64,000 bases of DNA, taken from the NCBI GenBank assembly GCA_944322615.1, contig CALUPH010000003.1, forward strand, positions 62,001 through 126,000, written 5' to 3'. Both the position numbers and the translations under genes were made by a program. Origin of the DNA: Candidatus Gastranaerophilales bacterium. GTDB lineage: Bacteria; Cyanobacteriota; Vampirovibrionia; Gastranaerophilales; Gastranaerophilaceae. Below the pieces are notes generated by a model that ran no database searches, was not told the DNA's origin, and saw nothing but the letters and a program-made list of their open reading frames with translations. Of this stretch, positions 46,034-55,374 are shown in pieces; position 1 is the first letter of the stretch, and every line of letters starts with the position of its first letter.

Positions 46034-46483
46034 TTACAATCCGTTTTTTAAATACTCTTCTGCGTTATCAGGCTGAAATGCGTTTATTACAGCACTGGCA
46101 CACTCTCCATCTATATTATAAATTAAACATTCAAACGAAACAAGTTCATTATCACAGAATATTTCATTCACTTTTACATTATATTTTTTTCCGTTTTCAA
46201 ACTTTTCTATCTTGTTTTTGTACAGTCTGGTACCAAGCAAGAATCCCAATTTTGGTTCTTCTAATTTTGATTTAAAAAAAGCATAACATCCTATTGTCTG
46301 TGCCATAAATTCAATACCGGCAAGATAACTTACTCCATTTATTGACTTATCAAAAAATATCTTATCCTCATTTATTGAAAATTCTGAAATCAAATACTTT
46401 TCATCCATATTAATTTCTTTTATGTCATCAATTAATATCATAGGTTTTTTATGAGGTAATATTTTTTCCAAATCGTAAGTCAT
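46034..46483 (-). CDS. hot-dog 3-hydroxyacyl-ACP dehydratase-like protein (ApeP-like)
   Basis: 149 residues. The ATG at 46483 lies 2 bases after the ketosynthase stop and begins MTYDLEKILPHKKPMILIDDI, the usual FabZ-type opening; a longer frame to 46546 overlaps the ketosynthase and has no support. The helix GVSYLAGIEFMAQTIG matches the hot-dog dehydratases, but the HFP-G-P loop with the catalytic His, normally just before it, is missing (FFDKSINGVSYLAG). It may rely on the dehydratase half of the ligase fusion or use other residues. Confidence 0.8.
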   Translation of the reverse strand: MTYDLEKILPHKKPMILIDDIKEINMDEKYLISEFSINEDKIFFDKSINGVSYLAGIEFMAQTIGCYAFFKSKLEEPKLGFLLGTRLYKNKIEKFENGKKYNVKVNEIFCDNELVSFECLIYNIDGECASAVINAFQPDNAEEYLKNGL

Positions 46484-46485
46484 AT

Positions 46486-47559
46486 TTATTTTCCCAAAAT
46501 CAAAACAGCATTTGTTCCGCCAAAACCAAAAGCATTGCACATACATACATTCATTTTATCAGATTTATTTTTGTTTTTTTCCACCAATTTTATTTTAGGT
46601 AACTTCTCGTCATACTCACCATCATATATATGAGGAGGCATAATTCCTGTTTCCAAAACTTTTATACAAATTGCAGTTTCTATACTTGCAGATGCCCCCA
46701 AGCAATGACCCGTTAATGGCTTTGTAGCACCAGCATATACTTTATCCGAAAATATTTCATATATTGCTCGAGCTTCCATCAGGTCATTTGCAATTGTTCC
46801 TGTTGCATGCATATTAATATAATCTATATCTTCCGGTTTTAAATTTGCATCTTCTAATGACATTTTTATTGCATTAATTGCTTGTTCAGCCTTTGGATCA
46901 GGAGTTGCAGCATTATATGCATCTGATGTTTCACCTATACCTAATAATTTTATACCTTCAGTATTTTTTTCCAAGATAAATAAAGCCCCACCTTCTCCAA
47001 TATTCATACCTAACCTATTCTTTGAAAAAGGATTTGTCAAACTGTCAGTTAAGACTTCTAATGCAGAAAAACCAGCAATCGGTAATTTTGCGATTGCGTC
47101 AACTCCGCCAACAATTACACAATCACATATATCATTTTCTAATAATTTTCTTGCGGTAGAAAATGCTTTTAGACCTGAAGAACAAGCAGTTGAAATCCCT
47201 GAAAAATAATTATCTAAACCAATTAAATCTCTTAAAAATTCCGCGGGATTTGACATTTTTAAATATTCTGCATTTGACGTTTTCTCATATTCATCAATAC
47301 CTGAATTTGTTGTTGCAATTACAACGGCAATTCTTTTTTTTCCATACTTTTCTATTACTAAATCTATTTCTTTCTTAATTTGATTATATAAATGTAATAA
47401 AAATCTATTACATCTTAAATTATATTTTTCCTCTTTTATTTCAGGCAAATCTATTGTTACATGATGAGGCAATAGCTTACCATTACAAGCATTAAGAAAT
47501 ACCTCATCTATATTTTCACCCAAATTACATATTGCAGCAGCTTTTGTTATACTTATCAT
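46486..47559 (-). CDS. beta-ketoacyl synthase (cluster KS 1)
   Basis: 357-residue condensing enzyme with an intact triad: Cys126 in STACSSG, His251 in NMHATGT and His285 in LTGHCLGA. It is shorter than FabF by about 50 residues, mostly before the active site. First gene of the long minus-strand operon, divergent from the short ketosynthase-like gene with 41 bases between. ApeO position by gene order. Confidence 0.92.
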   Translation of the reverse strand: MISITKAAAICNLGENIDEVFLNACNGKLLPHHVTIDLPEIKEEKYNLRCNRFLLHLYNQIKKEIDLVIEKYGKKRIAVVIATTNSGIDEYEKTSNAEYLKMSNPAEFLRDLIGLDNYFSGISTACSSGLKAFSTARKLLENDICDCVIVGGVDAIAKLPIAGFSALEVLTDSLTNPFSKNRLGMNIGEGGALFILEKNTEGIKLLGIGETSDAYNAATPDPKAEQAINAIKMSLEDANLKPEDIDYINMHATGTIANDLMEARAIYEIFSDKVYAGATKPLTGHCLGASASIETAICIKVLETGIMPPHIYDGEYDEKLPKIKLVEKNKNKSDKMNVCMCNAFGFGGTNAVLILGK

Positions 47560-47600
47560 TTTTGCATTTCACAAACTGTTATACTAATATTAATATTATC

Positions 47601-48209
47601 ATGAATTCTTTTAAGTTTTATATTAATAAATACTCATTCATAAAAGATGAAAAGCCCGATACATCTTTTATTCCTATGTTAATGCGAAGAAAACTTGATA
47701 ATTTCGGCAAAGCAGGACTTTATACATTATATAACGTTTATGATAAAAATAAGAACTATAAACTTATTTTTGCATCTTGTTATGGTGATATAGAAAGAGT
47801 AATAAAACTTATAAATCAAAGAAAAGAAGAAGGTGAAATATCTCCTACAGGGTTTAGTTTTTCAGTGCATAATGCAACAATAGGGCTTTTTTCTTTATTA
47901 AATTCAATAAAGACATCATATAACTCAATTTCAGCAGGCGAAGAGACTATTGCAAACGCTTTGTTAGAAGCAATCATAGATAGTAAAACACAACCTGTTA
48001 TTTTGTGTTATACAGAAAATGATAAAACACCAGAAAGTATAGCTATATCTATTTCTCAAGATCTAGAAAATGAAGAATCTATCGAAGTTACTGTTAATAT
48101 TACAAACAATGATGAAATAACCCCTATCTTTTTTAATAATTTAGTAGAATTCTTAAAGGGCGAAACAAAAACATTATCAAGCAAATTATATACATTAATA
48201 AGAGGCTGA
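47601..48209 (+). CDS. short ketosynthase-like protein (chain-length-factor/ApeC-like)
   Basis: 202 residues. The ATG at 47601 (MNSFKFYINK) is preferred; the upstream extension would run back into the divergent ketosynthase gene. The pattern SPTGFSFSVHNATIGLFSLLNS is that of the N-terminal-half ketosynthase-like proteins in aryl polyene clusters, which lack the catalytic Cys and pair with a true KS to set chain length. Two bases separate it from the PlsC-type gene. Confidence 0.75.
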   Translation: MNSFKFYINKYSFIKDEKPDTSFIPMLMRRKLDNFGKAGLYTLYNVYDKNKNYKLIFASCYGDIERVIKLINQRKEEGEISPTGFSFSVHNATIGLFSLLNSIKTSYNSISAGEETIANALLEAIIDSKTQPVILCYTENDKTPESIAISISQDLENEESIEVTVNITNNDEITPIFFNNLVEFLKGETKTLSSKLYTLIRG

Positions 48210-48210
48210 T

Positions 48211-48945
48211 ATGAGAACTATCCGAAGTATTATTGTACTAATAGAAATGCTTATATTTGCAACAGGTGCACTAATTATAGGATTTATAATAATTCCATTA
48301 AGCAGCTTATTTTATAAAGATTTAAAAAAAAGAAAATTTTGTGCTGATATTGTACATAAATCTTGGAAATTTTTTACATTTATAATACAAAAACTCGGAA
48401 CAATAAATGTTGAAATCAACGGCAATTTTAATAACATAAAAGGAAAAGTGATAGTATCATCACATCCAAGTTTAATTGATATTGTACTTTTAATAGGATT
48501 AATTCCAAACAGTTTATGTTTAGCAAAAAAAGAACTCCTAAAAAATCCAATAATGCATAATATTGTAAAATCATTATATATACTTAATGATGTTGATTAT
48601 GATGAATTTCAAGTTGAAACTCAAACCGCATTAGAACAAGGATTTAATATTATTATTTTCCCAACAGGAACAAGAACGCTGCCGAATGAGGAAATAAAAA
48701 TTCACAAAGGTTCAGCACAAATAGCAATTAATACAAATACTGATATAATTCCTATTACAATTGAATTTGATTATCCTTTTTTAATAAAGAATCATTTTCC
48801 TCTTGATGCAGGAACAAAAAAAATCAAATACAAAATAACAAAAAAAGATGAAATAAAAATAAATAACTATAAAGCACCTGAAATAACTGATATAAAGTTA
48901 AGAAAAATACTTTCAGAGAAAATAAAAAAAGAAATTACAGTATAA
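48211..48945 (+). CDS. 1-acyl-sn-glycerol-3-phosphate acyltransferase (PlsC-like)
   Basis: 244 residues with an N-terminal membrane helix, HxxxxD at 85-90 (HPSLID) and the glycerol-phosphate motif FPTGTRT (150-156). Aryl polyene clusters carry this second type of acyltransferase as well; it would attach the polyene to a glycerolipid. Coupled to the short ketosynthase-like gene. Confidence 0.87.
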   Translation: MRTIRSIIVLIEMLIFATGALIIGFIIIPLSSLFYKDLKKRKFCADIVHKSWKFFTFIIQKLGTINVEINGNFNNIKGKVIVSSHPSLIDIVLLIGLIPNSLCLAKKELLKNPIMHNIVKSLYILNDVDYDEFQVETQTALEQGFNIIIFPTGTRTLPNEEIKIHKGSAQIAINTNTDIIPITIEFDYPFLIKNHFPLDAGTKKIKYKITKKDEIKINNYKAPEITDIKLRKILSEKIKKEITV

Positions 48946-48970
48946 ACAATATCAAATAACAACAAAATTT

Positions 48971-49669
48971 TTATCTTTGTTTTTTTGATACTTTAATCTT
49001 TTGAGAAAGAATATAACTTCTATCAATTAATTTTTTTATTTTATCATCAGAAACAGTTCCGTTAAGAATTATGGTTATCCAGTTCATTTTATTCATATGA
49101 TAAGCAGGATAAAAACCTTTTGTTTTCAGAAAATATTGAATATCTTCTTTATCAACTTTGATATTTAAAACTTCAATTTCACCTTTTTTTGTCTTATCCA
49201 ATTTTGAATAATCAATATTTAAGAATACTACATACCACTTTTCGTTATTTTTATTTCTAAATATTCCGCACCCGGGAGATTTATCCCATAAAAATTCCGG
49301 ATAATCATTATATTTTTTTATTATCCATTCTGTTAATCTATTTGCCTGTATTGAAGAGAAATACATTCTTTTACAGCATTTATCTGCAATTTCCTTTAAA
49401 ATTTTTTCATAAACATCACAGATTTGACCAACAAACTTTCCTTCAACGCCATCAATTAAATGAAGCCTATATTCTTCATTAGAAATACTATCAATAAGTT
49501 TAGTTTCTATAGTTGTTTCATCATTAATACAAATTATCAGATTAAACTGCCCATCAATAATTATCTCGGAATAAAAAAAATTATTATTAGATTCCTTAAA
49601 ACCAAATTTTAAAAGTTTTTCTTTATCAAAAAACCTATTTTTGAAAATTTTTAATGTAAACCTATCCAT
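48971..49669 (-). CDS. MmcQ/YjbR-family protein
   Basis: 232 residues. The C-terminal 110 residues match the MmcQ/YjbR fold (KKGFYPAYHMNKMNWITIILN, DDKIKKLIDRSY), and an N-terminal half with similar strand pattern precedes it. The ATG at 49669 fits best. The family is DNA-binding-like in fold but its function is mostly unknown. Convergent with the PlsC gene. Confidence 0.75.
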   Translation of the reverse strand: MDRFTLKIFKNRFFDKEKLLKFGFKESNNNFFYSEIIIDGQFNLIICINDETTIETKLIDSISNEEYRLHLIDGVEGKFVGQICDVYEKILKEIADKCCKRMYFSSIQANRLTEWIIKKYNDYPEFLWDKSPGCGIFRNKNNEKWYVVFLNIDYSKLDKTKKGEIEVLNIKVDKEDIQYFLKTKGFYPAYHMNKMNWITIILNGTVSDDKIKKLIDRSYILSQKIKVSKKQR

Positions 49670-49749
49670 ATAACATAACCTGCTTATTATTGAAAGTTTA
49701 AATACATAAATTATACTATTTATGCAGAAAAATAAAAACTTAAATAAAA

Positions 49750-49771
49750 AAGACACCTAAAACGGTGTCTT
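49750..49771 (-). terminator. intrinsic terminator downstream of tRNA-Ile
   Basis: AAGACACC - TAAAAC - GGTGTCTT, 8-bp stem, followed on the minus strand by a T-run. It lies 8 bases beyond the tRNA 3' end. Confidence 0.8.
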
Positions 49772-49778
49772 AATTAAA

Positions 49779-49855
49779 TGGTGGGCCATCCTGGACTCGA
49801 ACCAGGGACCTTACGCTTATCAGGCGTACGCTCTAACCACCTGAGCTAATAGCCC
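49779..49855 (-). tRNA. tRNA-Ile (GAT)
   Basis: 77-base cloverleaf with encoded CCA. Acceptor GGGCTAT/ATGGCCC, D arm AGCTCAG, anticodon loop CTGATAA giving GAT, T arm with GGTTCGAGTCC. Standard isoleucine isoacceptor. Confidence 0.97.
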
Positions 49856-49907
49856 TTAGCCTCTCTCTGTCTTATATATTTACACAAACATTTTTAAAAA
49901 TCAAGCA

Positions 49908-50201
49908 TTATTCTTCACTTAATGGTCGGAGTAATATTATTGAATTTAAATTTAATTGCAAGAATTCATGAGTTTCTGCTTTTCTATTAGGAAATTCTCT
50001 GTGAATTACTTCACAATTCTTTATTGCTACAAACCTTTTTGCACCGTTTAATATATCAGAAAGAACCCTATTTTTTCTTCCTGTCTTAGGCATAAATACA
50101 TTACCTTTTATTTGGTAATCCTTTGTTATAACAAGAACTCTTTCTGACCAAATTCCTGTTATAAAACTATTACTATCTTCTAAATTGTTATCTTCGTACA
50201 T
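49908..50201 (-). CDS. small conserved protein at the end of the pilus operon
   Basis: 97 residues, no signal peptide, mostly beta-strand (ERVLVITKDYQIKGNVFMP..RVLSDILNGAKRFVAIKNCEV). I recall similar small domains of unknown function near type IV pilus genes, but cannot name it with certainty. It follows the pilC gene by 17 bases on the same strand, so is likely co-transcribed. Confidence 0.65.
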   Translation of the reverse strand: MYEDNNLEDSNSFITGIWSERVLVITKDYQIKGNVFMPKTGRKNRVLSDILNGAKRFVAIKNCEVIHREFPNRKAETHEFLQLNLNSIILLRPLSEE

Positions 50202-50218
50202 TTATGCGATGCCCTTTC

Positions 50219-51421
50219 TTATACCGAATATGACTGGAATAGAGGTAAGTATAATGATAAAGCCAAGAAACATACAATTACCCCGATAAATATCAACAAA
50301 ATAGGCTCTATTAATTTACCTAATGTATCAATAATTAAATCTAACTGTTGGTCAATATGCTGAACACTCTGAGTCATTAATTCACCTAAACGACCGGATT
50401 GTTCACCTGTTGAAACCATAAATAATATCATTTTAGGAAATATATTCGCTGCTTTTAAAGACTCAGACAAATGAGAACCTGCCTGCATCTTTTTTATTGA
50501 AACCTTTATTGCATCTTGCATTACAGAATTGGACAAAGTTGTTCTGGATAAATATAAACATTCAATAATAGGAATACCTGCATCGTATGCAATTTGCAAT
50601 ACAGTTAGGAAGTTTGAAAAAGAAGCCGCTTTTATCAAATCTGATATCAATGGAACTTTTAAAACTAACTCGTCAATCTTTCTTTTTGATGGTTCCCAAC
50701 GCAATAAATACATTATTGAACCAACTATTGCAGCTATACTTAAAGGAATTACAGCCCATTTATCTTTTAAAAACTCACCGGAATTAATACAAAATTGAGT
50801 AATAGCAGGTAACTGTTTTCCTTGTTGATCAAACATATCTTTGAAGGCTGGAAAAACAAACATTAACATTACTAAAACAACAGCAATGGCAAGTAATATT
50901 ACAAAGATAGGATATGTTAATGCAGATATTACTTTCCCTTTAATATCACCTTGTTTTTTTAATAACTCAATTAAACGTTCAAAAGTCTTATCTATTTCAC
51001 CAGAGTCCTCACCTGCTTTGGCCAAACCAATATATACCTGACCAAATAGATTTGGATATTTAGAAATTGTGTCAGACAATGTATAACCTGCGATAATTTG
51101 TTTCTTTATTTCTTGAGCTAACAACCTTACCTGTCTTGAAGCAGCATCCTTCTCTATAAATATCAAACTTTCAATAATCGGTAATCCTGCTTTATTTAAT
51201 GTTAGGAATGTTTGAGTAAAATCTATTTTTTCTTTTAATGATAAAGATTGCAAAGTTCCTGTTTTTGTACCAGGAGAATTTGAAGTAAACTCATGGACAG
51301 CTAACAATTTATAACCCATGTTTTTAACACGAACTTTGACTTCTATCTCAGACTTCGCATCAATTCTACCTTTTACTTTTTCACCGTTCCATTTTAAAGC
51401 TTCATATTCATATCTGGTCAT
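50219..51421 (-). CDS. pilC: type IV pilus/type II secretion inner-membrane platform protein (PilC/GspF)
   Basis: 400 residues, two GspF domains each with the conserved opening (FTQTFLTLNKAGLPIIESL and FSNFLTVLQIAYDAGIPIIECL) and three membrane helices, ending in a long hydrophobic helix (IEPILLIFIGVIVCFLALSLYLPLF). It anchors pilus assembly and works with the ATPase encoded directly upstream (13 bases). A dedicated type II system cannot be excluded because no pilin is in the window. Confidence 0.93.
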   Translation of the reverse strand: MTRYEYEALKWNGEKVKGRIDAKSEIEVKVRVKNMGYKLLAVHEFTSNSPGTKTGTLQSLSLKEKIDFTQTFLTLNKAGLPIIESLIFIEKDAASRQVRLLAQEIKKQIIAGYTLSDTISKYPNLFGQVYIGLAKAGEDSGEIDKTFERLIELLKKQGDIKGKVISALTYPIFVILLAIAVVLVMLMFVFPAFKDMFDQQGKQLPAITQFCINSGEFLKDKWAVIPLSIAAIVGSIMYLLRWEPSKRKIDELVLKVPLISDLIKAASFSNFLTVLQIAYDAGIPIIECLYLSRTTLSNSVMQDAIKVSIKKMQAGSHLSESLKAANIFPKMILFMVSTGEQSGRLGELMTQSVQHIDQQLDLIIDTLGKLIEPILLIFIGVIVCFLALSLYLPLFQSYSV

Positions 51422-51434
51422 AAGTGCTCATCCT

Positions 51435-53561
51435 TTAGTCTTTAACCGGTCCTAGTACACGAACAAACTCAGATATAGTCGTTCTTCCTTCAATAATATG
51501 CTTTAAACAAGCTTGATGTAATGTATTCATACCAGCACCAACTGCTGCTTCTTCAATCTGAACATCATGTGCACCTTGGGCTATTAATCGTTTAATTTCC
51601 TTTGTAATTGGCATTATTTCATAAACACCAATACGACCTGAATAACCTTCAAAATTACATTTATCACAGCCACAAGGCTTATAGATAGGTGTTTTCATAA
51701 AGTCTATAATTTCTTTCTCACCGCCAGCTATAACCAATTCAGCTTCATCTCTTGTCGGATAATATTGAGTTCTGCAATGTGGACATAAATTTCTTACCAA
51801 ACGCTGAGCAATAATACCTACAAGAGTTGAAGAGACTAAATAATCTTTTGCACCCATATCTATTAATCTGGTTATAGTTGAAGCAGCTGAGTTTGTGTGC
51901 AACGTTGATAGTACCAAGTGACCTGTTAATGCGGCAGAAATAGCGGTTTCTAATGTTTCAATATCACGAATTTCACCTACCAATATAACATCAGGGTCTT
52001 GTCTTAAAATAGCACGCATACAAGATGCAAATGTTATTCCAGCCTTAGTATTAATCTGAGATTGATTGATACCGTCTATTCTGATTTCTATAGGATCTTC
52101 AATAGTAGTTATATTAATTTTCTCGTCATTAATTGCCTTTAATAATGTGTATAAAGTTGTAGTTTTACCTGAACCTGTAGGACCTGTCGTTAATATAATT
52201 CCATTCGGAACACTTTCCATTTTTTTAATTAATTCCGTATCCTCTTTTGATGCACCAACAATAACCATCTCATCCTTTGAGGAAGCCATTGATACTGCAG
52301 GCGCTAAAATTCTTATTACCATCTTTTCTTGATCGGCAACAGGCAGTGTATTAATACGGAAATCGTAATCTCTTTCTTTATATGTTATAGAAAACGAACC
52401 GTCTTGAGGTCTTCTATGCTCAGCAATATTCATCTTTGAAATTACTTTCAAACGAGTTAATATTGCAGATTCAGTTTTGGGCGGAAGCCTTAATACTTCA
52501 CGCAATATACCATCTTTTCTATATCTGACGACATAACCTTCTAAACGTGGCTCTATATGAATATCACTCGCTTTCATATCTATACCGTCTGATATGATTT
52601 TGTTTACAAATTTTACAACAATATTTGAATCATCTTTTAACTCTTTTTGAGCTTGTTCAAATAATGTTTCTTCTCTATCAAATGCTAAAGCCTGTTTTTC
52701 AATCTTCTTTATGATTTTGCTTGTCGCTTTTTTATTTTCGTTAAACAAGTTCTGCGTACACATTGAAAATTCATAATGTGTAATAATTAATATACTTGGC
52801 TTTAATCCGGTCAAGAAAATAATATCGTTTATTACTTTCTTATCATTCGGATTTACCATCCCAACAACTAAAACCTTATCATCATAACTAATGGGAAGAA
52901 CTTTATTCATTTTTATAAAGTCTTCCGGCAACATTGATAAAACTGAATCAGGAATTTTTAACTGTTCAGCTGTTACAGCCTCATAGCCTTGTTGTGCAGT
53001 TAGTGCTTTTTTTAATTCTTCTAATGTTATGACACCTTGTTGAACCAATATTGTTCCAAGTGGAATATGCGTTCTCTTTGCTTCAACTAAGGCATTAAAA
53101 ATCTGTTCATTTGTAACTAAACCCATTTGAACAAGTACTTCACCAATTTTTTTAGAGAAATACTTATCATCAGAATGATGTTCACCATCATCAACAACAG
53201 CATCATCCTCTATAATTTCATCGTTGTCATAGTGCAATTGTATCTCATTTGATTCTGAATGTTCTGAAGACTCTTCTTGATCAGATTGCTCTAAGTGAAT
53301 ATTTCCAATCACAAAACTTAAAATAACTGAAAAATCAGAATCACTCACGCTCTTTATATTTACTTTGTCCGTACCTAAAACTTTATATACAACAGACAAA
53401 ACTTCACTTTGATGGGTAGTGGTCTTTACAAGGACATATACTATACCTTTTGCAATACAAATTGGTATATATGAATTTAACTGCATGTCCTTAATGTCAA
53501 ATTTAGACACCAAAGAAAAGTCAATTACCGGTTTTATTTTTTCTAAAATTGAACTTGCCAT
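51435..53561 (-). CDS. pilB: type IV pilus/type II secretion assembly ATPase (PilB/GspE)
   Basis: 708 residues. An unusual N-terminal region of about 135 residues, ending in an acidic stretch, is followed by the MshEN-type domain (137-275, typical of c-di-GMP-binding pilus ATPases), and the C-terminal ATPase with Walker A GPTGSGKT (460-467), Asp box, Walker B and the tetra-cysteine zinc site (CPHC..CGCDKC). It powers fibre assembly. c-di-GMP control is suggested by MshEN; a GGDEF protein is encoded at 9167. Confidence 0.93.
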   Translation of the reverse strand: MASSILEKIKPVIDFSLVSKFDIKDMQLNSYIPICIAKGIVYVLVKTTTHQSEVLSVVYKVLGTDKVNIKSVSDSDFSVILSFVIGNIHLEQSDQEESSEHSESNEIQLHYDNDEIIEDDAVVDDGEHHSDDKYFSKKIGEVLVQMGLVTNEQIFNALVEAKRTHIPLGTILVQQGVITLEELKKALTAQQGYEAVTAEQLKIPDSVLSMLPEDFIKMNKVLPISYDDKVLVVGMVNPNDKKVINDIIFLTGLKPSILIITHYEFSMCTQNLFNENKKATSKIIKKIEKQALAFDREETLFEQAQKELKDDSNIVVKFVNKIISDGIDMKASDIHIEPRLEGYVVRYRKDGILREVLRLPPKTESAILTRLKVISKMNIAEHRRPQDGSFSITYKERDYDFRINTLPVADQEKMVIRILAPAVSMASSKDEMVIVGASKEDTELIKKMESVPNGIILTTGPTGSGKTTTLYTLLKAINDEKINITTIEDPIEIRIDGINQSQINTKAGITFASCMRAILRQDPDVILVGEIRDIETLETAISAALTGHLVLSTLHTNSAASTITRLIDMGAKDYLVSSTLVGIIAQRLVRNLCPHCRTQYYPTRDEAELVIAGGEKEIIDFMKTPIYKPCGCDKCNFEGYSGRIGVYEIMPITKEIKRLIAQGAHDVQIEEAAVGAGMNTLHQACLKHIIEGRTTISEFVRVLGPVKD

Positions 53562-53572
53562 TATATATATTC

Positions 53573-55351
53573 CTAAAGTTCAGCAACATCCTCTGTATCT
53601 TTTATGATTCTTGGAGTAATCATAAATAATAATTCTTCTTTTTTCATCTCTTTCTTCTGATTTCTAAAGAAGAAACCCAATACAGGAATATCACCTAAAA
53701 TTGGTATCTTACTTACTTCATTATGTTCAGACTCTTGGATCATACCACCGAGAAGTAATGTTTCCTCATCCTTTATTCTTACACCTTTTAGGTCTAAATT
53801 ATGTCTTTGTAGTAATGTAGCAGCAGTATATGGAACACCGCCATATGTATCTACTACAGGCATGTATTCGGAAGAATAATCAGGTTTAATATCAAGAGAT
53901 ACATATCCGTCTGGACTTATAAACGGCAATACTTCTATCTTAATACCATTATCTTCACCGATTTCAAATGTTTTTTGTACTGAAGCGGTACCTGCTTCAC
54001 CTGTACTAAAACTATTCAATATCTGAACGGTTGTCGATTCTATATAATCTTGTGTTAAGTCAATGACAGATTTTTTACCATTTGTAATAACAATTTTCGG
54101 ATTTGCTAACATTCTTGCTTTTTTATTAGATATTAAATATGAAATTTTTTGTGTTAAAGAATGAACATCAGCTCCTGTGCTAGGACCATGCCATGCATAT
54201 GCATTAGTTCCAAAACCGTTACTATCAAAAGACATCGTCAAGTGCTTGCCATTATACATCCATGTATTTTGAAAATCTTTTGTTCCTTCTTCATTTAAAG
54301 CAATTATTGAAATTTCAAGATATGCTTGAGGTTGTTTCCTATCATTTTCCAAGATAAAATCATTTACCATTTGGATCTGTTGTTCACTACCACCCATCAT
54401 TGTAAGAGTACCTAACTCTGGTTGTACATATAAAGTCATTGTTGGTTTTGCTTGATAAGAAGATATATTCCCTGTTGAAACACCACTTGTAAGTACACAA
54501 GCAACTGTTCCTCCACCGATTGCACCTTCAGGCTGGAGATTCGCTGCAGCCTCTTTTTTTAGTGAAGCATTTAATTTTGCACTATATGCCCCACCATTAC
54601 TTCCATTCGCAAGATTACCTTCAAACGGCAACTGGAATAATGTTTCACAAATCATCTTTGCCATTTCAAATGGTGTTGTGTGATTTACTCTATATGTTGC
54701 CATGACTGGTCTTTTATCAAATCTATCAACTATCTTCTTAGCCATTTGATAGTCATTATCTGTACCGAAAATTAACAATTCATTTTTTTCAGCATTCGTT
54801 GAAACAATTGGTCCATATGATAATCCCGGAGTATTCATTCCAAAAATATTTGTATTTAAGAAATGTGCAATATATGCAGCATCGGCATATTTTACAGGCA
54901 AAATACTAATATTATCTTTTGTTAAGTTCAATGTTTCTGCCTTCGAGGTTGAAACAACTAACATTGTTTTGTCTTTTATAACATAGGTTAAATCAGTCAT
55001 TTTCATGACCATCTTAAATGCATCTTCAAGCTTAACATCTACCAAATCTAGAGTTACTGTTCCTGTCGCAGACTGATGAAAAACAATGTTTAATCCAGCC
55101 TTATCTGCAAACATTCTTAATACTTGTTGTACATCTGTATTTCTTAAACTTAGATTTATTAACTGTCCATTATCATTAAAATGGACGTTCCCTGATAAGT
55201 TAATTTTATTTGGGGTATTATACTCTGTTCTGACTGCAGGTTGCCCCATATCATAAACAAGAGGAGCAGCTACTGCAACATTATAAGCAAGTACCGACAC
55301 ACACCCTGTAACAATCAAAAGTTTTGATATGTTTTTTAACTCTTTTTTCAT
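53573..55351 (-). CDS. pilQ: secretin, outer-membrane channel (PilQ/GspD)
   Basis: 592 residues with a signal peptide (MKKELKNISKLLIVTGCVSVLAYNVAVAAP), an STN-like N-terminal domain (LSLRNTDVQQVLRMFADKAGLNIV), N-domains and the C-terminal secretin pore (IKIEVLPFISPDGYVSLDIKP..LLLGGMIQESEHNEVSKIPILGDIPVLG). It indicates an outer membrane. It lies between the PilP-like gene and pilB. Distinction between PilQ and GspD rests on neighbours. Confidence 0.93.
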   Translation of the reverse strand: MKKELKNISKLLIVTGCVSVLAYNVAVAAPLVYDMGQPAVRTEYNTPNKINLSGNVHFNDNGQLINLSLRNTDVQQVLRMFADKAGLNIVFHQSATGTVTLDLVDVKLEDAFKMVMKMTDLTYVIKDKTMLVVSTSKAETLNLTKDNISILPVKYADAAYIAHFLNTNIFGMNTPGLSYGPIVSTNAEKNELLIFGTDNDYQMAKKIVDRFDKRPVMATYRVNHTTPFEMAKMICETLFQLPFEGNLANGSNGGAYSAKLNASLKKEAAANLQPEGAIGGGTVACVLTSGVSTGNISSYQAKPTMTLYVQPELGTLTMMGGSEQQIQMVNDFILENDRKQPQAYLEISIIALNEEGTKDFQNTWMYNGKHLTMSFDSNGFGTNAYAWHGPSTGADVHSLTQKISYLISNKKARMLANPKIVITNGKKSVIDLTQDYIESTTVQILNSFSTGEAGTASVQKTFEIGEDNGIKIEVLPFISPDGYVSLDIKPDYSSEYMPVVDTYGGVPYTAATLLQRHNLDLKGVRIKDEETLLLGGMIQESEHNEVSKIPILGDIPVLGFFFRNQKKEMKKEELLFMITPRIIKDTEDVAEL

Positions 55352-55374
55352 AATATATGTTTTTACTCCTCTAA

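Noticed and set aside
46484-46546. Longer start for the dehydratase-like gene
   Set aside because: It lies inside the ketosynthase 3' end and is not supported by family length; ATG at 46483 fits.
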